From: Rhizobium anhuiense
GTDB taxonomy: Bacteria > Pseudomonadota > Alphaproteobacteria > Rhizobiales > Rhizobiaceae
NCBI RefSeq assembly: GCF_003985145.1
Contig: NZ_ML133521.1
Location: forward strand, 682,001-746,000
Direction: 5' to 3'
Length of the DNA stretch: 64,000 nucleotides
Shown here: positions 16,151 to 25,503 of the stretch, one piece after another
Position numbering within the stretch: the first letter of the stretch is position 1
How the letters are laid out: each line of letters begins with the position of its first letter
Notes under the pieces: model-generated
Told to the model about the DNA's origin: nothing
What the model saw: the letters and a program-made list of their open reading frames with translations, nothing else
Databases searched by the model: none
Translations under genes and position numbers: made by a program

Positions 16151-17391
16151 ATGCAAGAGTTAGCTTCGGGCGCCGGATCGGCGAAAACATCCCACAGAAA
16201 CACCGCGGGCCTGATCAGTCACGCAAGTCCCCACTTTGCAGCGGCCCATCTTGACGGCCTGATGGCACTCTATGTCCATCCGTCCGATGGGCGAGCGGTG
16301 GAACTGCCAGTTTCAGAGGGCAGATCGGAGCGCGTCATCGACTTCGTCCGCTGCTCGTATCTCGGGCTCGACAATCATCCCTCAATCATCGAAGGCGCAA
16401 TTGAAACCATTCGGCGCTATGGAACCCTGCATTGGTCGTGCGCCCGCACGCGGCTCAATTTTGCAGCCCTCGGAGACCTTGAGGATGCTCTTTCTGATCT
16501 CTTCGGCGCCAGGGTGATCACCTATACAACTGTGCTTGCCGCCAACCTGAGCGCGCTTCCCCTAATTGCGTGCGGCGTTCTGACGGGCGGCAAAAAACCA
16601 GTCATGGTATTCGACCGTCTCGCGCATGCAACGTTGGCCTTCAACAAGCCCGTCGTTGCCGAAGAATGCGAGGTGCGCACCATAGGCCACAACGATCTTC
16701 AGGCGCTCGAGGAAATTTGCCGCCAGAACGAGACGGTCGCTTATGTTTGCGACGGTGTGTATTCCATGGGCGGCTGTGCCCCAATCAAGGAGTTGCGGGA
16801 GCTTCAGGAGCGATACGGACTCTCCTTTATATCGATGATGCTCACGGCATATCGATCTTTGGGGAAAGAGGTGAGGGGTTTGCCCGTTCACAAATGCCAG
16901 AAGGTCTCGGTGAACGGACGATCATCGCAGCTTCGCTCGGGAAGGGCTTCGGAGCCTCGGGCGGCATTCTGTTGCTCGCAACAGCCTTCCAGGAAGAGAT
17001 CTTCCGGCGCTTTGCTCTCGCGCACGCCTTCTCGGCCTCTATCAATGTTGCCGCGATCGGTGCAGCTCTCGCGTCTCAGTCGCTCCATCGCACACCGGAA
17101 CTCGGCGTGCGGCAAAGGGCGCTCGCCGAACACGTTTCTCTTTTCGACGAACTGGTGCCGACCGCACAAGCAGGATCCCCACTCCCGATCAGAACAGTCA
17201 TGGTCGGTGACGAGCTCGCGGCAATCGGCGCTGCCAGACTGGTGCTTGATTCTGGTTGTTATACGTCGGCCATTTTCTTCCCGACAGTGGCTAAGGGGAG
17301 GGCGGGGCTGCGGATATGCCCGACCGCCGGGCACACGGCTTCCGAAGTGCGCGACGTCGCAACTGCCATCAACCGTGCACTCAAGGGATGA
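16151..17391 (+). pseudogene. Alpha-oxoamine-synthase-like PLP enzyme (BioF/KBL/CqsA fold), one frameshift
   Basis: Members of this fold-type I PLP family join an amino acid and an acyl-CoA with loss of CO2, giving alpha-aminoketones (BioF, KBL, ALAS, CqsA/LqsA). The first frame (16151 to ~16822) holds DFVRCSYLGLDNHPSII, a glutamate/leucine helix and YVCDGVYSMGGCAPIKELRE. The second frame continues LYIDDAHGISIFGERGEG, then ASLGKGFGASGG with the PLP lysine (codon 16942-16944, ~residue 265) and the end at 17391. One base seems missing near 16819-16828. Repaired, it has ~413 residues, a normal length. A GGGAGG site precedes the ATG. All key residues survive, so a sequencing error is possible. 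Confidence 0.72.
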
Positions 17392-17440
17392 AGGTTCGTC
17401 TGAACACCTCCGGGCGACATTGGCGCCCGGAGGTGAATCA

Positions 17441-18496
17441 TCATCGGATCCAGGTATTCCAACGCTCGAGCATCATTGCGGCATTGTCGTTGATCCATTT
17501 AGCGTCCGGGATGACGATGTAATCCCGGATGTCCTCGTCGCTCGGCAGGGCCACGCGTGCAGCCGGTGACATCAAATCGATCGCCTTGCGACTCGGTGGC
17601 GTGCAAAGAAGTTCGTCGCACACACGGGCCTGCGCTTCCGGATGATCAAGCCAGTAGGCGATCAACTTCAACGCGTTTGCTTGGTTCGGCGCATCCTTGA
17701 TGATCGTCAAGCGATCGCCAACGAGGAACGACGCTTGCTTGGACCAAGCGATTTGGCGCCCTTCCGCCTTCAGTGTATTTGCGCGCGTCAGCCAGATCTG
17801 CCCGATGCTGTAGTCGCCATTGCGAAAGCCCTGAACGCTCTGATCGCCGGTCTTCCACCAGAGCGATATTGCCGGGCGTATCTCGTTGAGCTTGCTGAGG
17901 GCGCGGTCGACGTCGAGCGGAAAGAGCTTATCGCGCGGGACGCCATCGGCGAGAAGCGCGGCAGCCATGACCCGCCACGGATCGTCGAAATTTGGAAACG
18001 CGCGACCACCAGGGAACTTTGTCTCGTCCCACATATCGGCCCAGCTCGATGGATTTCCATCTTTAAAGGCAGTTGGGTCGTAGGCCATCAGCGTTGCGGT
18101 TGAAAAAAGCCTGGCCCCTGCACTGACGCAGGCGTCCTCGACCAGGTCTGGCCGCCCCTGGAAAGTTTTGCAGAAGTCGGTCAAGTCTTCAGATGTCAGC
18201 CGATGCGCTTCGGCGCTCGCCTGTATCTCGCCGTCCGGGTAAAGGTCCCAGGTCACATTGCTGGTCTTAACCATAGCAGCAGCTTTCGCGCGCATCTCGG
18301 CATTCGTTGCCGCGACCGAAACAACCTTAATGCCGGTGTCTCCGGTAAATGGTTCGAACCAGAATTTTCGAAGCGCCGCATCATAGGCGCCACCCGTGGT
18401 CGCAATGATGACCTGCTCCTCAGCTTGAGCCGCCCCCGCACCGGCAAGCATAAGGCAAGCCGTAAGCATTGCATTGATCTTGGTTCGCTTATTCAT
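17441..18496 (-). CDS. Extracellular solute-binding protein, spermidine/putrescine (PotD) type
   Basis: A 351-residue periplasmic binding protein. The first 25 residues are a signal peptide (MNKRTKINAMLTACLMLAGA, cleavage after AQA). The mature part begins EEQVIIATTGGAYDAALRKF and has the type 2 binding-protein pattern: TNAEMRAKAAAMVKTSNVTW, the GNPSSWADMWDETKFPGGRA hinge region and GDYSIGQIWLTRANTLKAEG. In this family the ligands are polyamines, opines or related cations; the ligand here is unknown. The start at 18496 follows an AGAGGAAC site. It is the last gene of the ABC operon, behind both permeases. Confidence 0.9.
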   Translation of the reverse strand: MNKRTKINAMLTACLMLAGAGAAQAEEQVIIATTGGAYDAALRKFWFEPFTGDTGIKVVSVAATNAEMRAKAAAMVKTSNVTWDLYPDGEIQASAEAHRLTSEDLTDFCKTFQGRPDLVEDACVSAGARLFSTATLMAYDPTAFKDGNPSSWADMWDETKFPGGRAFPNFDDPWRVMAAALLADGVPRDKLFPLDVDRALSKLNEIRPAISLWWKTGDQSVQGFRNGDYSIGQIWLTRANTLKAEGRQIAWSKQASFLVGDRLTIIKDAPNQANALKLIAYWLDHPEAQARVCDELLCTPPSRKAIDLMSPAARVALPSDEDIRDYIVIPDAKWINDNAAMMLERWNTWIR

Positions 18497-18530
18497 CGCG
18501 TGTTCCTCTGTTCGATTGATATGGGCCACG

Positions 18531-19382
18531 TTAGTCCTCCCCGCGGCCGGTAAGGAGATGAACGGTCGCCATGAGCGCCAGTGATACCGCAACGAGCAGT
18601 GTCGAAACCGCAGCAATGACCGGGGTGAGGTTGAAATCGATATCCTCGAACATCTTGCGGCTGATCGTTTTGCCGCCAGTATCGGAAATGAAGAAGGCGA
18701 CTGTTGCCTCATCGAACGACGCTAGAAATGCAAAAACCGAAGCGGCAGCCACTGCTGGTGCGATGTTGGGAAGCACAATGCTGAAAAAGGCGCGGCTCCG
18801 GCTTGCCCCGCAATTCAGTGCCGCAAGCTCGAGCGACGTATCGAAGCGCTCGAGTGCCGCCGAAACGGTGATGATCACGTAGGGAACCGCAAGCACGGTG
18901 TGCGCGATCAGGAAGCCAGTGAAATTACCGGTCAGGCTGAGCGGGGAAAAAACCAGATAGAGGGCCACGCCAAAGACAACATGGGGAACGATCATTGGCC
19001 CCAGCGATAACGCTTGCAGAAAGGTCTTGCCCGGCAGATTGCCTCGAACGAGCCCGATGGCAGCCAACGTTCCGACAACCGTCGAAGCGACCGTCGTCGC
19101 CAGCGCGATCTGCAGACTGAACATCGTTGCTGCCCGCCAGTCCGGATCGGATAGAAATTCGGCATACCAGCGAAGCGTTAGGCCCTTCGGCGGAAGCTCG
19201 ATATAGCTGCTGTCATTCAGCGAAATCGGGATGACGAGCAGCGTCGGCAGAACCAGTAAGAACAGGATTGCTCCGATCAAGAGGCCGCCGAGGAGCTGCA
19301 AGGCTGCTTTGCCGTAAGGTCGATGGGTGCTTTTGACGGGAGAGCCGGCGAATGGGGCGATGGCTACGGGTTCAGTTGACAC
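18531..19382 (-). CDS. ABC transporter permease, PotC type
   Basis: A 283-residue inner-membrane permease with about six helices. It has the BPD_transp_1 coupling motif around LELAALNCGASRSRAFFSIV followed by LPNIAP, which is the EAA loop that contacts the ATPase. The N-terminal periplasmic segment PPKGLTLRWYAEFLSDPDW is usual for PotC proteins. It overlaps the other permease by 11 bases, so the two are co-translated and should form the heterodimeric channel of the importer. Confidence 0.9.
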   Translation of the reverse strand: MSTEPVAIAPFAGSPVKSTHRPYGKAALQLLGGLLIGAILFLLVLPTLLVIPISLNDSSYIELPPKGLTLRWYAEFLSDPDWRAATMFSLQIALATTVASTVVGTLAAIGLVRGNLPGKTFLQALSLGPMIVPHVVFGVALYLVFSPLSLTGNFTGFLIAHTVLAVPYVIITVSAALERFDTSLELAALNCGASRSRAFFSIVLPNIAPAVAAASVFAFLASFDEATVAFFISDTGGKTISRKMFEDIDFNLTPVIAAVSTLLVAVSLALMATVHLLTGRGED

Positions 19383-20280
19383 TGTTCATCCCTTTACTGA
19401 GGGAAAGCGCCTTGCGGAACACAAGGACGAAGACCAGCGTCGTGGTCAGAAGGACGGTCGCGAGCGCTGCGGCAAATGGCCAGTCGAGCAGGACGGTGGT
19501 TTGCTGACCGATCAGCGTTGCCATCATCAATGCTCCAGGCCCACCGACGAGTGCCGGTGTGATGTAAAAGCCGATCGCCAGGATGAAGCACATGACGCAC
19601 CCGGCAAAGATTCCGGGCAAGCTGAGCGGCAAGGTCACGCGCATGAACGCGCCGATCGGGCCGGCGCCGAGATTGCGGGCGGCTTGGGGGTACTCTGCAG
19701 GAATAGTGCGAAGAGCGTTGTAGATCGGCAGGATCATGAAGGGCATCAGGACATGCGTCATCGCAAGGATCACTGCGCCTTCGGTGTAAATAAGCTTCAA
19801 CGGGCTGTTAATGAGGCCGCTCTCGATCAGCAGACCGTTTACGATGCCGTTTCTCTGCAGCAGCACGATCCAGGCGTAGGATCGCACCAGCACTGAGGTC
19901 CATAGCGGCACGAAGACCGCCGCCGATACGATCACCGCCGTCTTGCCTTTGGCGCGGGACATGAGAAAGGCAACCGGATATCCAAGCAGCAAGCTCGCCA
20001 CTGTTACGATTGCACCCGTCTGCAACGTGCGAAGCAGGACTTCCATGTAGAGTGGCTCGGTCACGATCCGCTCGTAATGCTCCAGCGTGAATCCCGGCGC
20101 CATTAGGCTCAAAGAGACGAGCCGCCCAATTGGATAGATGAAGCCTCCGGCCAGTAAGAGCATCAACGGCACAATAAGCAAGAGCGTCAGCGCGTGCGAA
20201 TACTGGCGCGCCGAGCGTGAGAAAATCCAGCTTGCTGGACGGGTTGGTGCAACCGGCAAATTATCGACTGTCATGGTCAT
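19372..20280 (-). CDS. ABC transporter permease, PotB type
   Basis: A 302-residue inner-membrane permease. The EAA loop reads EYPQAARNLGAGPIGAFMRV followed by TLPLSLPG, and a PGFTLEHYERIV segment precedes the conserved transport core. Two in-frame ATGs (20280 and 20274) start just after the ATPase stop at 20282, so the genes are nearly fused; the first gives 302 residues. Longer upstream frames overlap the ATPase gene and are not used. It pairs with the PotC-type permease downstream. Confidence 0.9.
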   Translation of the reverse strand: MTMTVDNLPVAPTRPASWIFSRSARQYSHALTLLLIVPLMLLLAGGFIYPIGRLVSLSLMAPGFTLEHYERIVTEPLYMEVLLRTLQTGAIVTVASLLLGYPVAFLMSRAKGKTAVIVSAAVFVPLWTSVLVRSYAWIVLLQRNGIVNGLLIESGLINSPLKLIYTEGAVILAMTHVLMPFMILPIYNALRTIPAEYPQAARNLGAGPIGAFMRVTLPLSLPGIFAGCVMCFILAIGFYITPALVGGPGALMMATLIGQQTTVLLDWPFAAALATVLLTTTLVFVLVFRKALSLSKGMNSVN

Positions 20281-20281
20281 T

Positions 20282-21391
20282 TCATGCCTCCGCAGCCGTA
20301 AAGAGCCGTAGACCGTCGCGTTCGGCGATGACATCCACGAGTGCCCCCGTTGCAAAGGGCACCCGCTTTCCGTCAGCAGGGATCTGCACCTGAATGAGCT
20401 CTCCGCTTCCGAAATCGGAGCGAACGAGATGAAGGTCGAAGGAGCCTGCAAAGACCGACGTTTCGATCCGGCCGGGGAGGGCGTTCTGTCCCCCTGCGCC
20501 ACGCGCTGCAAGGCCAAGGCGCTCAGGCCGCAGCGCGAGCCGAACGCGATCACCTATTTTTGCCGAACCCTCGAAACCATGGGCTGCACCGGGCGTATCA
20601 ATAACCACGTCGTCACCCAGTCTGATCGTCTGGCGGCCAGCGGTCCCGCCCAGGAATTCTCCCGTCAGGAAGTTCATCTTGCCGATGAAGTCGGCTACAA
20701 AGGCACTCTGCGGATTACAGTAGAGATCCGTCGGGGTTCCGAGCTGCGCGAGATGCCCCTTTGCCATGACAGCGATCCGGTCGGACATCGTCAAGGCCTC
20801 CTCCTGATCGTGCGTCACGTAGATGACCGTTGCACCGAGGCGCCTCTGAAGCTGCTTGATCTCGATCTGCATGGATTCGCGCAGCTTCTTGTCCAGTGCC
20901 CCGAGTGGCTCGTCCATCAAAAGAACAGGCGGTTCGAACACGATTGCTCGCGCGACCGCCACCCGCTGCTGCTGGCCGCCGGAAAGTTCGTGGGGATAGC
21001 GCTTGGCGTAGTCCGGGAGTTGAACGAGATCGAGCGCCCGGCCAACGCGTTCTGCCCTGAGGTCCTTGCGGATGCCTCGCATCCGCAAGGGAAAGCCGAT
21101 GTTTTCGGCGACGGTCAGATGTGGGAACAAGGCATAACGCTGGAAGACCATCCCGATATTGCGGCGGTCGGGCGATACGGCGGTGACATCTCGACCGCCA
21201 ATGATGATGCGTCCGGCAGAAGGGCTTTCGAAACCGGCGATCATTGTCAGAAGCGTCGTCTTGCCCGATCCGGATGGACCAAGGATCGACAAGAATTCGC
21301 CTGCCGAAATGTCCAACGTCACTTCGCCTACGGCAGTCTGGCTGCCGTAGGCCTTGCCTATGCGATCGATAAAAACAGGCGCGCCAATCAA
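20282..21391 (-). CDS. ABC transporter ATP-binding protein, PotA type
   Basis: A 369-residue ATPase that powers the polyamine-type importer. It shows Walker A LGPSGSGKTT (residues ~37-46), Q-loop VFQRYALFPHLTV, signature ELSGGQQQRVAVARA, Walker B VLLMDEPLGALD and the switch His in VTHDQEEAL. The C-terminal ~120 residues are the TOBE/OB regulatory domain of this subfamily (LRPERLGL). The start is the TTG at 21391: AAGGAGATATCATT lies immediately before it and no better start is near. It is the first gene of the operon and diverges from gntR. Confidence 0.92.
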   Translation of the reverse strand: MIGAPVFIDRIGKAYGSQTAVGEVTLDISAGEFLSILGPSGSGKTTLLTMIAGFESPSAGRIIIGGRDVTAVSPDRRNIGMVFQRYALFPHLTVAENIGFPLRMRGIRKDLRAERVGRALDLVQLPDYAKRYPHELSGGQQQRVAVARAIVFEPPVLLMDEPLGALDKKLRESMQIEIKQLQRRLGATVIYVTHDQEEALTMSDRIAVMAKGHLAQLGTPTDLYCNPQSAFVADFIGKMNFLTGEFLGGTAGRQTIRLGDDVVIDTPGAAHGFEGSAKIGDRVRLALRPERLGLAARGAGGQNALPGRIETSVFAGSFDLHLVRSDFGSGELIQVQIPADGKRVPFATGALVDVIAERDGLRLFTAAEA

Positions 21392-21575
21392 AATGATATC
21401 TCCTTTTGTGTGCTTTGAGATGCATGGACCCCCCCCCGGCTCCGCCCGCGCGGCGCCAGGTGCTGTGAGCGTCGTGCCGGCAAGACCGGAGCTATTCAGC
21501 CGCCGGGGCCAAGGCGTTGCTAATATTCGCGATCCCGTTATGCTGTCACATTACGTGATCAATTTTTGCGTGATG

Positions 21576-21597
21576 CATTTTTGTTGCAACAAAAATG
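21576..21597. promoter_or_regulatory. Perfect 22-base palindrome in the divergent ABC/gntR promoter region
   Basis: The halves CATTTTTGTTG and CAACAAAAATG are exact reverse complements. The site lies just ahead of gntR and 185 bases ahead of the ABC operon. GntR/FadR proteins bind short palindromes of this form near their own gene. Related sequences occur at 22341-22391 and 15169-15190, so it is the probable GntR operator. Confidence 0.7.
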
Positions 21598-21602
21598 TGA
21601 AA

Positions 21603-22325
21603 ATGTCAACTCGTGGGGAGTTAATTTTGAACGATAATACAACTGAAGAGGAATCGTCGGCGTCGGAATTGCCCTCTGGGCGCCTCAGCGACTTCGCCTA
21701 TTCATCCATCAAAGAGCAACTTACGCGGGGTGTTTACAAGCCCGGTCACAAGTTGCCGATCCGTTCGGTTGCCGAAATGCTGAAGGTTGGTGCCACGCCA
21801 GCGCGCGAGGCAATCAACCGTCTGGTTTTTGAGGGTGCGCTGGTCATGGTAGGTCCAAAAACGGTCATCGTTCCACATCTCGATCTTGCGGCACTTTATG
21901 AAGCCACGCAGATGCGGCTTGCGCTTGAGGGATTGGCGACAGAAAGAGGCACGCTTTGCGCGACGAATGATGTCGTCGATAAGCTATTGGCGCTTCAAGA
22001 GAAAATCACGCTGTCGCTCGACGAAAAGCGTTATTCGGACGCTCTTCACGACAATAAGGAATTCCACTTTACGATCTATCGACTGTGTGAGATGCCGCAC
22101 CTTCTTTCGACCATCGAAGCCCTATGGTTAAGGGTGGGTGCCGCGTTCCACGACCTCTATCCCGAGTTTGCGGAAGCAAAATACGGTGTCCACAACCATC
22201 TGGCCGCGATTGAGGCTCTGGTGGATAAAGATCCCTCCGCCGTCCGAGCCGCAATGGAAAACGACATTCGAGACGGCTATCGTCGCCTCAAGAAAGCAGC
22301 GCAGGAGCGTCTCAAGCGAGAATAG
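21603..22325 (+). CDS. GntR family transcriptional regulator, FadR/FCD subfamily
   Basis: A ~240-residue regulator. The N-terminal winged helix reads LSDFAYSSIKEQLTRGVYKP, HKLPIRSVAEMLKVGATPAR then EAINRLVFEGA. The C-terminal FCD domain has YEATQMRLALEGLATERG, the metal-type DNKEFHFTIYR and the VHNHLAAIEAL helix, so it probably binds an organic acid or amine through a metal. The ATG at 21603 lies just behind the palindrome; a TTG at 21627 preceded by GGGGAG is an equally good start. It lies between the importer and the enzyme genes and is the best candidate for their control. Confidence 0.9.
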   Translation: MSTRGELILNDNTTEEESSASELPSGRLSDFAYSSIKEQLTRGVYKPGHKLPIRSVAEMLKVGATPAREAINRLVFEGALVMVGPKTVIVPHLDLAALYEATQMRLALEGLATERGTLCATNDVVDKLLALQEKITLSLDEKRYSDALHDNKEFHFTIYRLCEMPHLLSTIEALWLRVGAAFHDLYPEFAEAKYGVHNHLAAIEALVDKDPSAVRAAMENDIRDGYRRLKKAAQERLKRE

Positions 22326-22340
22326 CATTGTGGCCGGATT

Positions 22341-22391
22341 TTTTTGTTGCAACTTCTTCGGGTTCATGATTTTTGTGATAACAAAATTATG
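22341..22391 (+). promoter_or_regulatory. Two GntR-type sites ahead of the aminotransferase gene
   Basis: TTTTTGTTGCAAC at 22341-22353 repeats the left half and GTTGCAAC centre of the gntR palindrome. A second imperfect palindrome at 22365-22391 has halves CATGATTTTTGT and ACAAAATTATG around GATA. Both lie between the gntR stop and the aminotransferase start, which suggests direct control of the enzyme genes. Confidence 0.58.
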
Positions 22392-22429
22392 AAGGGTCGC
22401 ACCGTGACCCATTTGCCGGAGAAGATCGA

Positions 22430-23791
22430 ATGTTTCACCCTTATATCTTGCGCGACGGCCGGGGATTTTCCCGGTCGAGGTCCGAACATTTCTTCAAACG
22501 GGGTCGTCGCGTATTTCCGACCGGAATCACGCGGGTCACGGTCAATCATGAGCCTAGCCCGCTATACATTTCACGCGGGGAAGGCGCCTATCTCTTCGAT
22601 GTCGACGGCAATCGCCTTCTCGACCTGAATAATAATTTCACGACGCTGATACACGGCCATGGCTTTCTTCCAGTTGCCGACGCGGTTGCAGATCTGCTTC
22701 ATCGCGGAACGTGTTTCTCTAACCCGACTGAGCACGAGATCACTCTGGCTGAGCTGTTGATCGAGCGCATTCCAGCGATCGAACATATTCGCTTCGTCAA
22801 CAGCGGGACCGAGGCAGTGATGTTTGCGATAAAGGCCGCTCGCGCCTTCACCTGCCGGCCAGGCATTGCACGGATCGAAGGCGCCTATCATGGCGCCTAT
22901 GACTGGGCGGAAACGGGGCAGGCGGTGACGCCGACTATATGGAACGACCCATTGGGGTCGCCGGCCGTACCCGCCTATCGCGGTATGCCGCCTTCGGTAG
23001 GTGAGGAGGTGACCGTTATCCGCTTCAATGACATCGCGGATCTGGAGCGCCGAATTGCTTCGGCTGCCCCTTCGCTTGCCTGTATCCTGATCGATCCGAT
23101 GCCGAGCCGCGCCGGGCTGATAGCGCCTGAGCCGAGCTTTTTCGCGGCTGTCGAGGCGATCGCGAAGCAATATGGGATTCTCATCGTGGCCGATGAGGTC
23201 CTCAATCTGCGGCAGTCATATACGGGGGCATCGGCCCGCTATGGTCTCCACCCTGACCTGGTCGCCGCCGGAAAAATCATCGGCGGAGGTTTTCCCGTCG
23301 GGGCCATCGGCGGGCGCAAGGACGTAATGCGGGTGTTCGCAAGCGACAGCGGTAAGCCGCTGCTGCCGCAGGGCGGCACGTTTTCGGCAAATCCCGTGTC
23401 GATGGTCGCAGGCCGGGTCGCCATGGAGGCGATGACGGAGGACGCTTTCGCTTCACTGGAGAGCCTTGGAGATCGCATCCGGGTCGGACTTCGAAAGGAA
23501 ATCGAACGCCATGGTGCAGCCTTCAGCGTGACGGGAGCTGCCTCTTTGTTTCGCATCCATCCGAAAGGAAGGCAGCCAAGGGACTTTCGCGAGGCGTATC
23601 TCGCACCGGAAGAGGCCGAGTTGATGGGTCGGCTCTCAAAGCATTTCCTCAATTGCGGCATCCTGCTTCCCGATGGCGCTGCGGCCTGCATTTCGACGGC
23701 AATGACGACCGCTGACGGTGACGCAGTCATCTCAGCCTTCTCAGACTTCCTTTCAATCCTCGAAGTAACTCCAACCGAAGCAGGCATGTGA
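22430..23791 (+). CDS. Class III PLP aminotransferase / glutamate-1-semialdehyde-aminomutase-like
   Basis: A 453-residue fold-type I enzyme. The pattern is that of the HemL-like branch: YLFDVDGNRLLDLNNNFTTL, RFVNSGTEAVMFAIKAARA (phosphate binding), EGAYHGAYDWAE, the cofactor Asp in IVADEVLNLR and the PLP lysine, Lys282, in AGKIIGGGFPVGAIGG. Enzymes of this class move amino groups of omega-amino acids or polyamines, or isomerise aminoaldehydes. It is unlikely to be the haem HemL because of its cluster. GGAGA precedes the ATG by eight bases. The stop overlaps the next gene's region (ATGTGA), so three enzymes form one operon. Confidence 0.88.
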   Translation: MFHPYILRDGRGFSRSRSEHFFKRGRRVFPTGITRVTVNHEPSPLYISRGEGAYLFDVDGNRLLDLNNNFTTLIHGHGFLPVADAVADLLHRGTCFSNPTEHEITLAELLIERIPAIEHIRFVNSGTEAVMFAIKAARAFTCRPGIARIEGAYHGAYDWAETGQAVTPTIWNDPLGSPAVPAYRGMPPSVGEEVTVIRFNDIADLERRIASAAPSLACILIDPMPSRAGLIAPEPSFFAAVEAIAKQYGILIVADEVLNLRQSYTGASARYGLHPDLVAAGKIIGGGFPVGAIGGRKDVMRVFASDSGKPLLPQGGTFSANPVSMVAGRVAMEAMTEDAFASLESLGDRIRVGLRKEIERHGAAFSVTGAASLFRIHPKGRQPRDFREAYLAPEEAELMGRLSKHFLNCGILLPDGAAACISTAMTTADGDAVISAFSDFLSILEVTPTEAGM

Positions 23792-23793
23792 CC

Positions 23794-25503
23794 ATGGCAA
23801 CCAATAATCTAACCGTCGCCGAGCGGATCGCTCTTTGCCTGAAGAGGCATGGCGTCACCCATATCTTTGCTCAGAGCCTGCCTTCGGCGGTTATCCTTGC
23901 GGCCGAAGCAATCGGCATCCGTCAAATCGCCTACCGACAGGAAAACATGGGAGGGACCATGGCCGACGGCTATGCGCGCCTTTCCGGCAAGGTCGGCGTG
24001 GTCGCAGCGCAGAACGGACCTGCCGCAACGCTTCTTGTTCCGCCGCTGGCCGAGGCGCTGAAGGCGAGCGTTCCGGTCGTTGCTCTCGTCCAGGATGTCG
24101 AACGCGATCAGGCTGACCGTAATGCATTCCAGGAACTCGATCATCTTACCCTATTCCAATCCTGCACGAAGTGGGTGCGAAAAGTTCTCGTAGCGGAGCG
24201 GATCGACGATTATGTCGATGCTGCCTTCACGGCAGCCGCCTCGGGCCGGCCAGGACCGGCAGCTCTCCTGCTCCCGGCCGACCTCTTGCGGGAGCAGATA
24301 GTCCCTTCGCCCTTTCGTCGTGAGGCTGTCCTAGGCCACTGGCCGCTCGATCGGTTACGTCCGCGCGATTGTGACATCGAGCGCGCGGCCTCAATGATCG
24401 CCACGGCCCAGGCACCCATCGTCATAGCCGGAGGAGGCGTCCATGCGAGCCATGCCGCTGGCGAGCTTTCGGGGCTACAGGACGAAGCCTCGCTTCCCGT
24501 GCTGACGACCAATATGGGAAAAGGCGCCGTCGACGAATACCACCCGCTGTCAGCTGGCGTTCTCGGGGCTCTCGTCGGGCCGCGATCGCTTGGGCGGCAC
24601 ACGCTTGCCCTTGTCGAAGAGGCCGATCTCGTCATTCTGGTCGGAACGCGAACCAATCAGAACGGCACTGACAGTTGGCGCCAAATCCCCCGGTCCGCAT
24701 CAGTCATCCACATCGATGTCGATCCCACCGAAATCGGGCGCAACTACGAAGCGGTCAGATTGGCAGGCGATGCGGCCGAAACCATTAGCGCACTTCGAAG
24801 CGCGCTTGCCCGACGCGATCTCTCGTACCGCGCATCGCAGCGCGATAAGATGACGGCCCGGATCGCCGGTTTCTGGCGCGCGTTTGACACGGAGCGGGAA
24901 TCCGTAGCTGGTTCGGAGAACAGTCCGATACGTCCCGAGCGGGTCATGTCGGACCTGCAGCAAGTGCTGACGGCAGAGACGACCGTTGTTGCCGATGCGA
25001 GCTATTCCTCAATGTGGATAGCTGGCCAATTGCGGGCTCTTTCCTCCGGTATGCGCTTCCTGTCGCCGCGGGGTCTTGCTGGACTCGGGTGGGGCTTGCC
25101 ACTTGCGCTCGGTGCAAAAGCGGCGAGGCCGGACGAGCCGGTGGTCGCCATCGTAGGGGACGGCGGCTTCGCGCATAGCTGGGCGGAGCTGGAGACCATG
25201 GTGCGGAGCAAGCTACCCGTACTCATCATCGTCTTGAACAACGGCATCCTCGGCTTCCAGCGTGATGCTGAAACCGTCAAGTTCGGCAGCTTCACCACCG
25301 CCTGCAGCTTCGCGGATGTCGATCATCGACAGATTGCCGAAGCTTGCGGCTGCCCGGCTGTTCGAATCTCTGATCCCGCCGATCTTCCTCGTTGCCTCGA
25401 GCGCGGCCTGCGTGAAGAAGGGCCTTTGCTGATCGAGGTGATAACGGACGCCGACGCCCATCCCCCGATTTCGCTATTCGCTGCATTGGATCAGGCAGCA
25501 TGA
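23794..25503 (+). CDS. Thiamine-diphosphate-dependent enzyme, acetolactate-synthase-like
   Basis: A ~569-residue enzyme with the three-domain layout of the AHAS/benzoylformate decarboxylase superfamily. The Pyr domain carries the catalytic Glu in YRQENMGGTMADGYARLSG, the middle domain has PIVIAGGGVH, and the PP domain carries the ThDP/Mg motif GDGGFAHSWAELE ending in LNNG. Such enzymes decarboxylate 2-oxoacids and can join the product to an aldehyde or oxoacid (acyloin formation). No regulatory AHAS subunit is nearby, so branched-chain synthesis is unlikely. Start options are GTG 23788 and ATG 23794. It overlaps the SDR gene by four bases. Its likely substrate is the oxo product of the aminotransferase (inference). 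Confidence 0.88.
   Translation: MATNNLTVAERIALCLKRHGVTHIFAQSLPSAVILAAEAIGIRQIAYRQENMGGTMADGYARLSGKVGVVAAQNGPAATLLVPPLAEALKASVPVVALVQDVERDQADRNAFQELDHLTLFQSCTKWVRKVLVAERIDDYVDAAFTAAASGRPGPAALLLPADLLREQIVPSPFRREAVLGHWPLDRLRPRDCDIERAASMIATAQAPIVIAGGGVHASHAAGELSGLQDEASLPVLTTNMGKGAVDEYHPLSAGVLGALVGPRSLGRHTLALVEEADLVILVGTRTNQNGTDSWRQIPRSASVIHIDVDPTEIGRNYEAVRLAGDAAETISALRSALARRDLSYRASQRDKMTARIAGFWRAFDTERESVAGSENSPIRPERVMSDLQQVLTAETTVVADASYSSMWIAGQLRALSSGMRFLSPRGLAGLGWGLPLALGAKAARPDEPVVAIVGDGGFAHSWAELETMVRSKLPVLIIVLNNGILGFQRDAETVKFGSFTTACSFADVDHRQIAEACGCPAVRISDPADLPRCLERGLREEGPLLIEVITDADAHPPISLFAALDQAA

Noticed and set aside
17441..17569. Extension of the first oxoamine-synthase frame to 17569
   Set aside because: After ~16822 the frame loses family sequence, which continues in the next frame to 17391; the extension also overlaps the binding-protein gene.
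22430..23791. Annotation as the haem-synthesis enzyme HemL
   Set aside because: The fold is shared, but the gene lies in a GntR-controlled cluster with a ThDP enzyme and SDR, and rhizobia make 5-aminolevulinate by the ALA synthase route.
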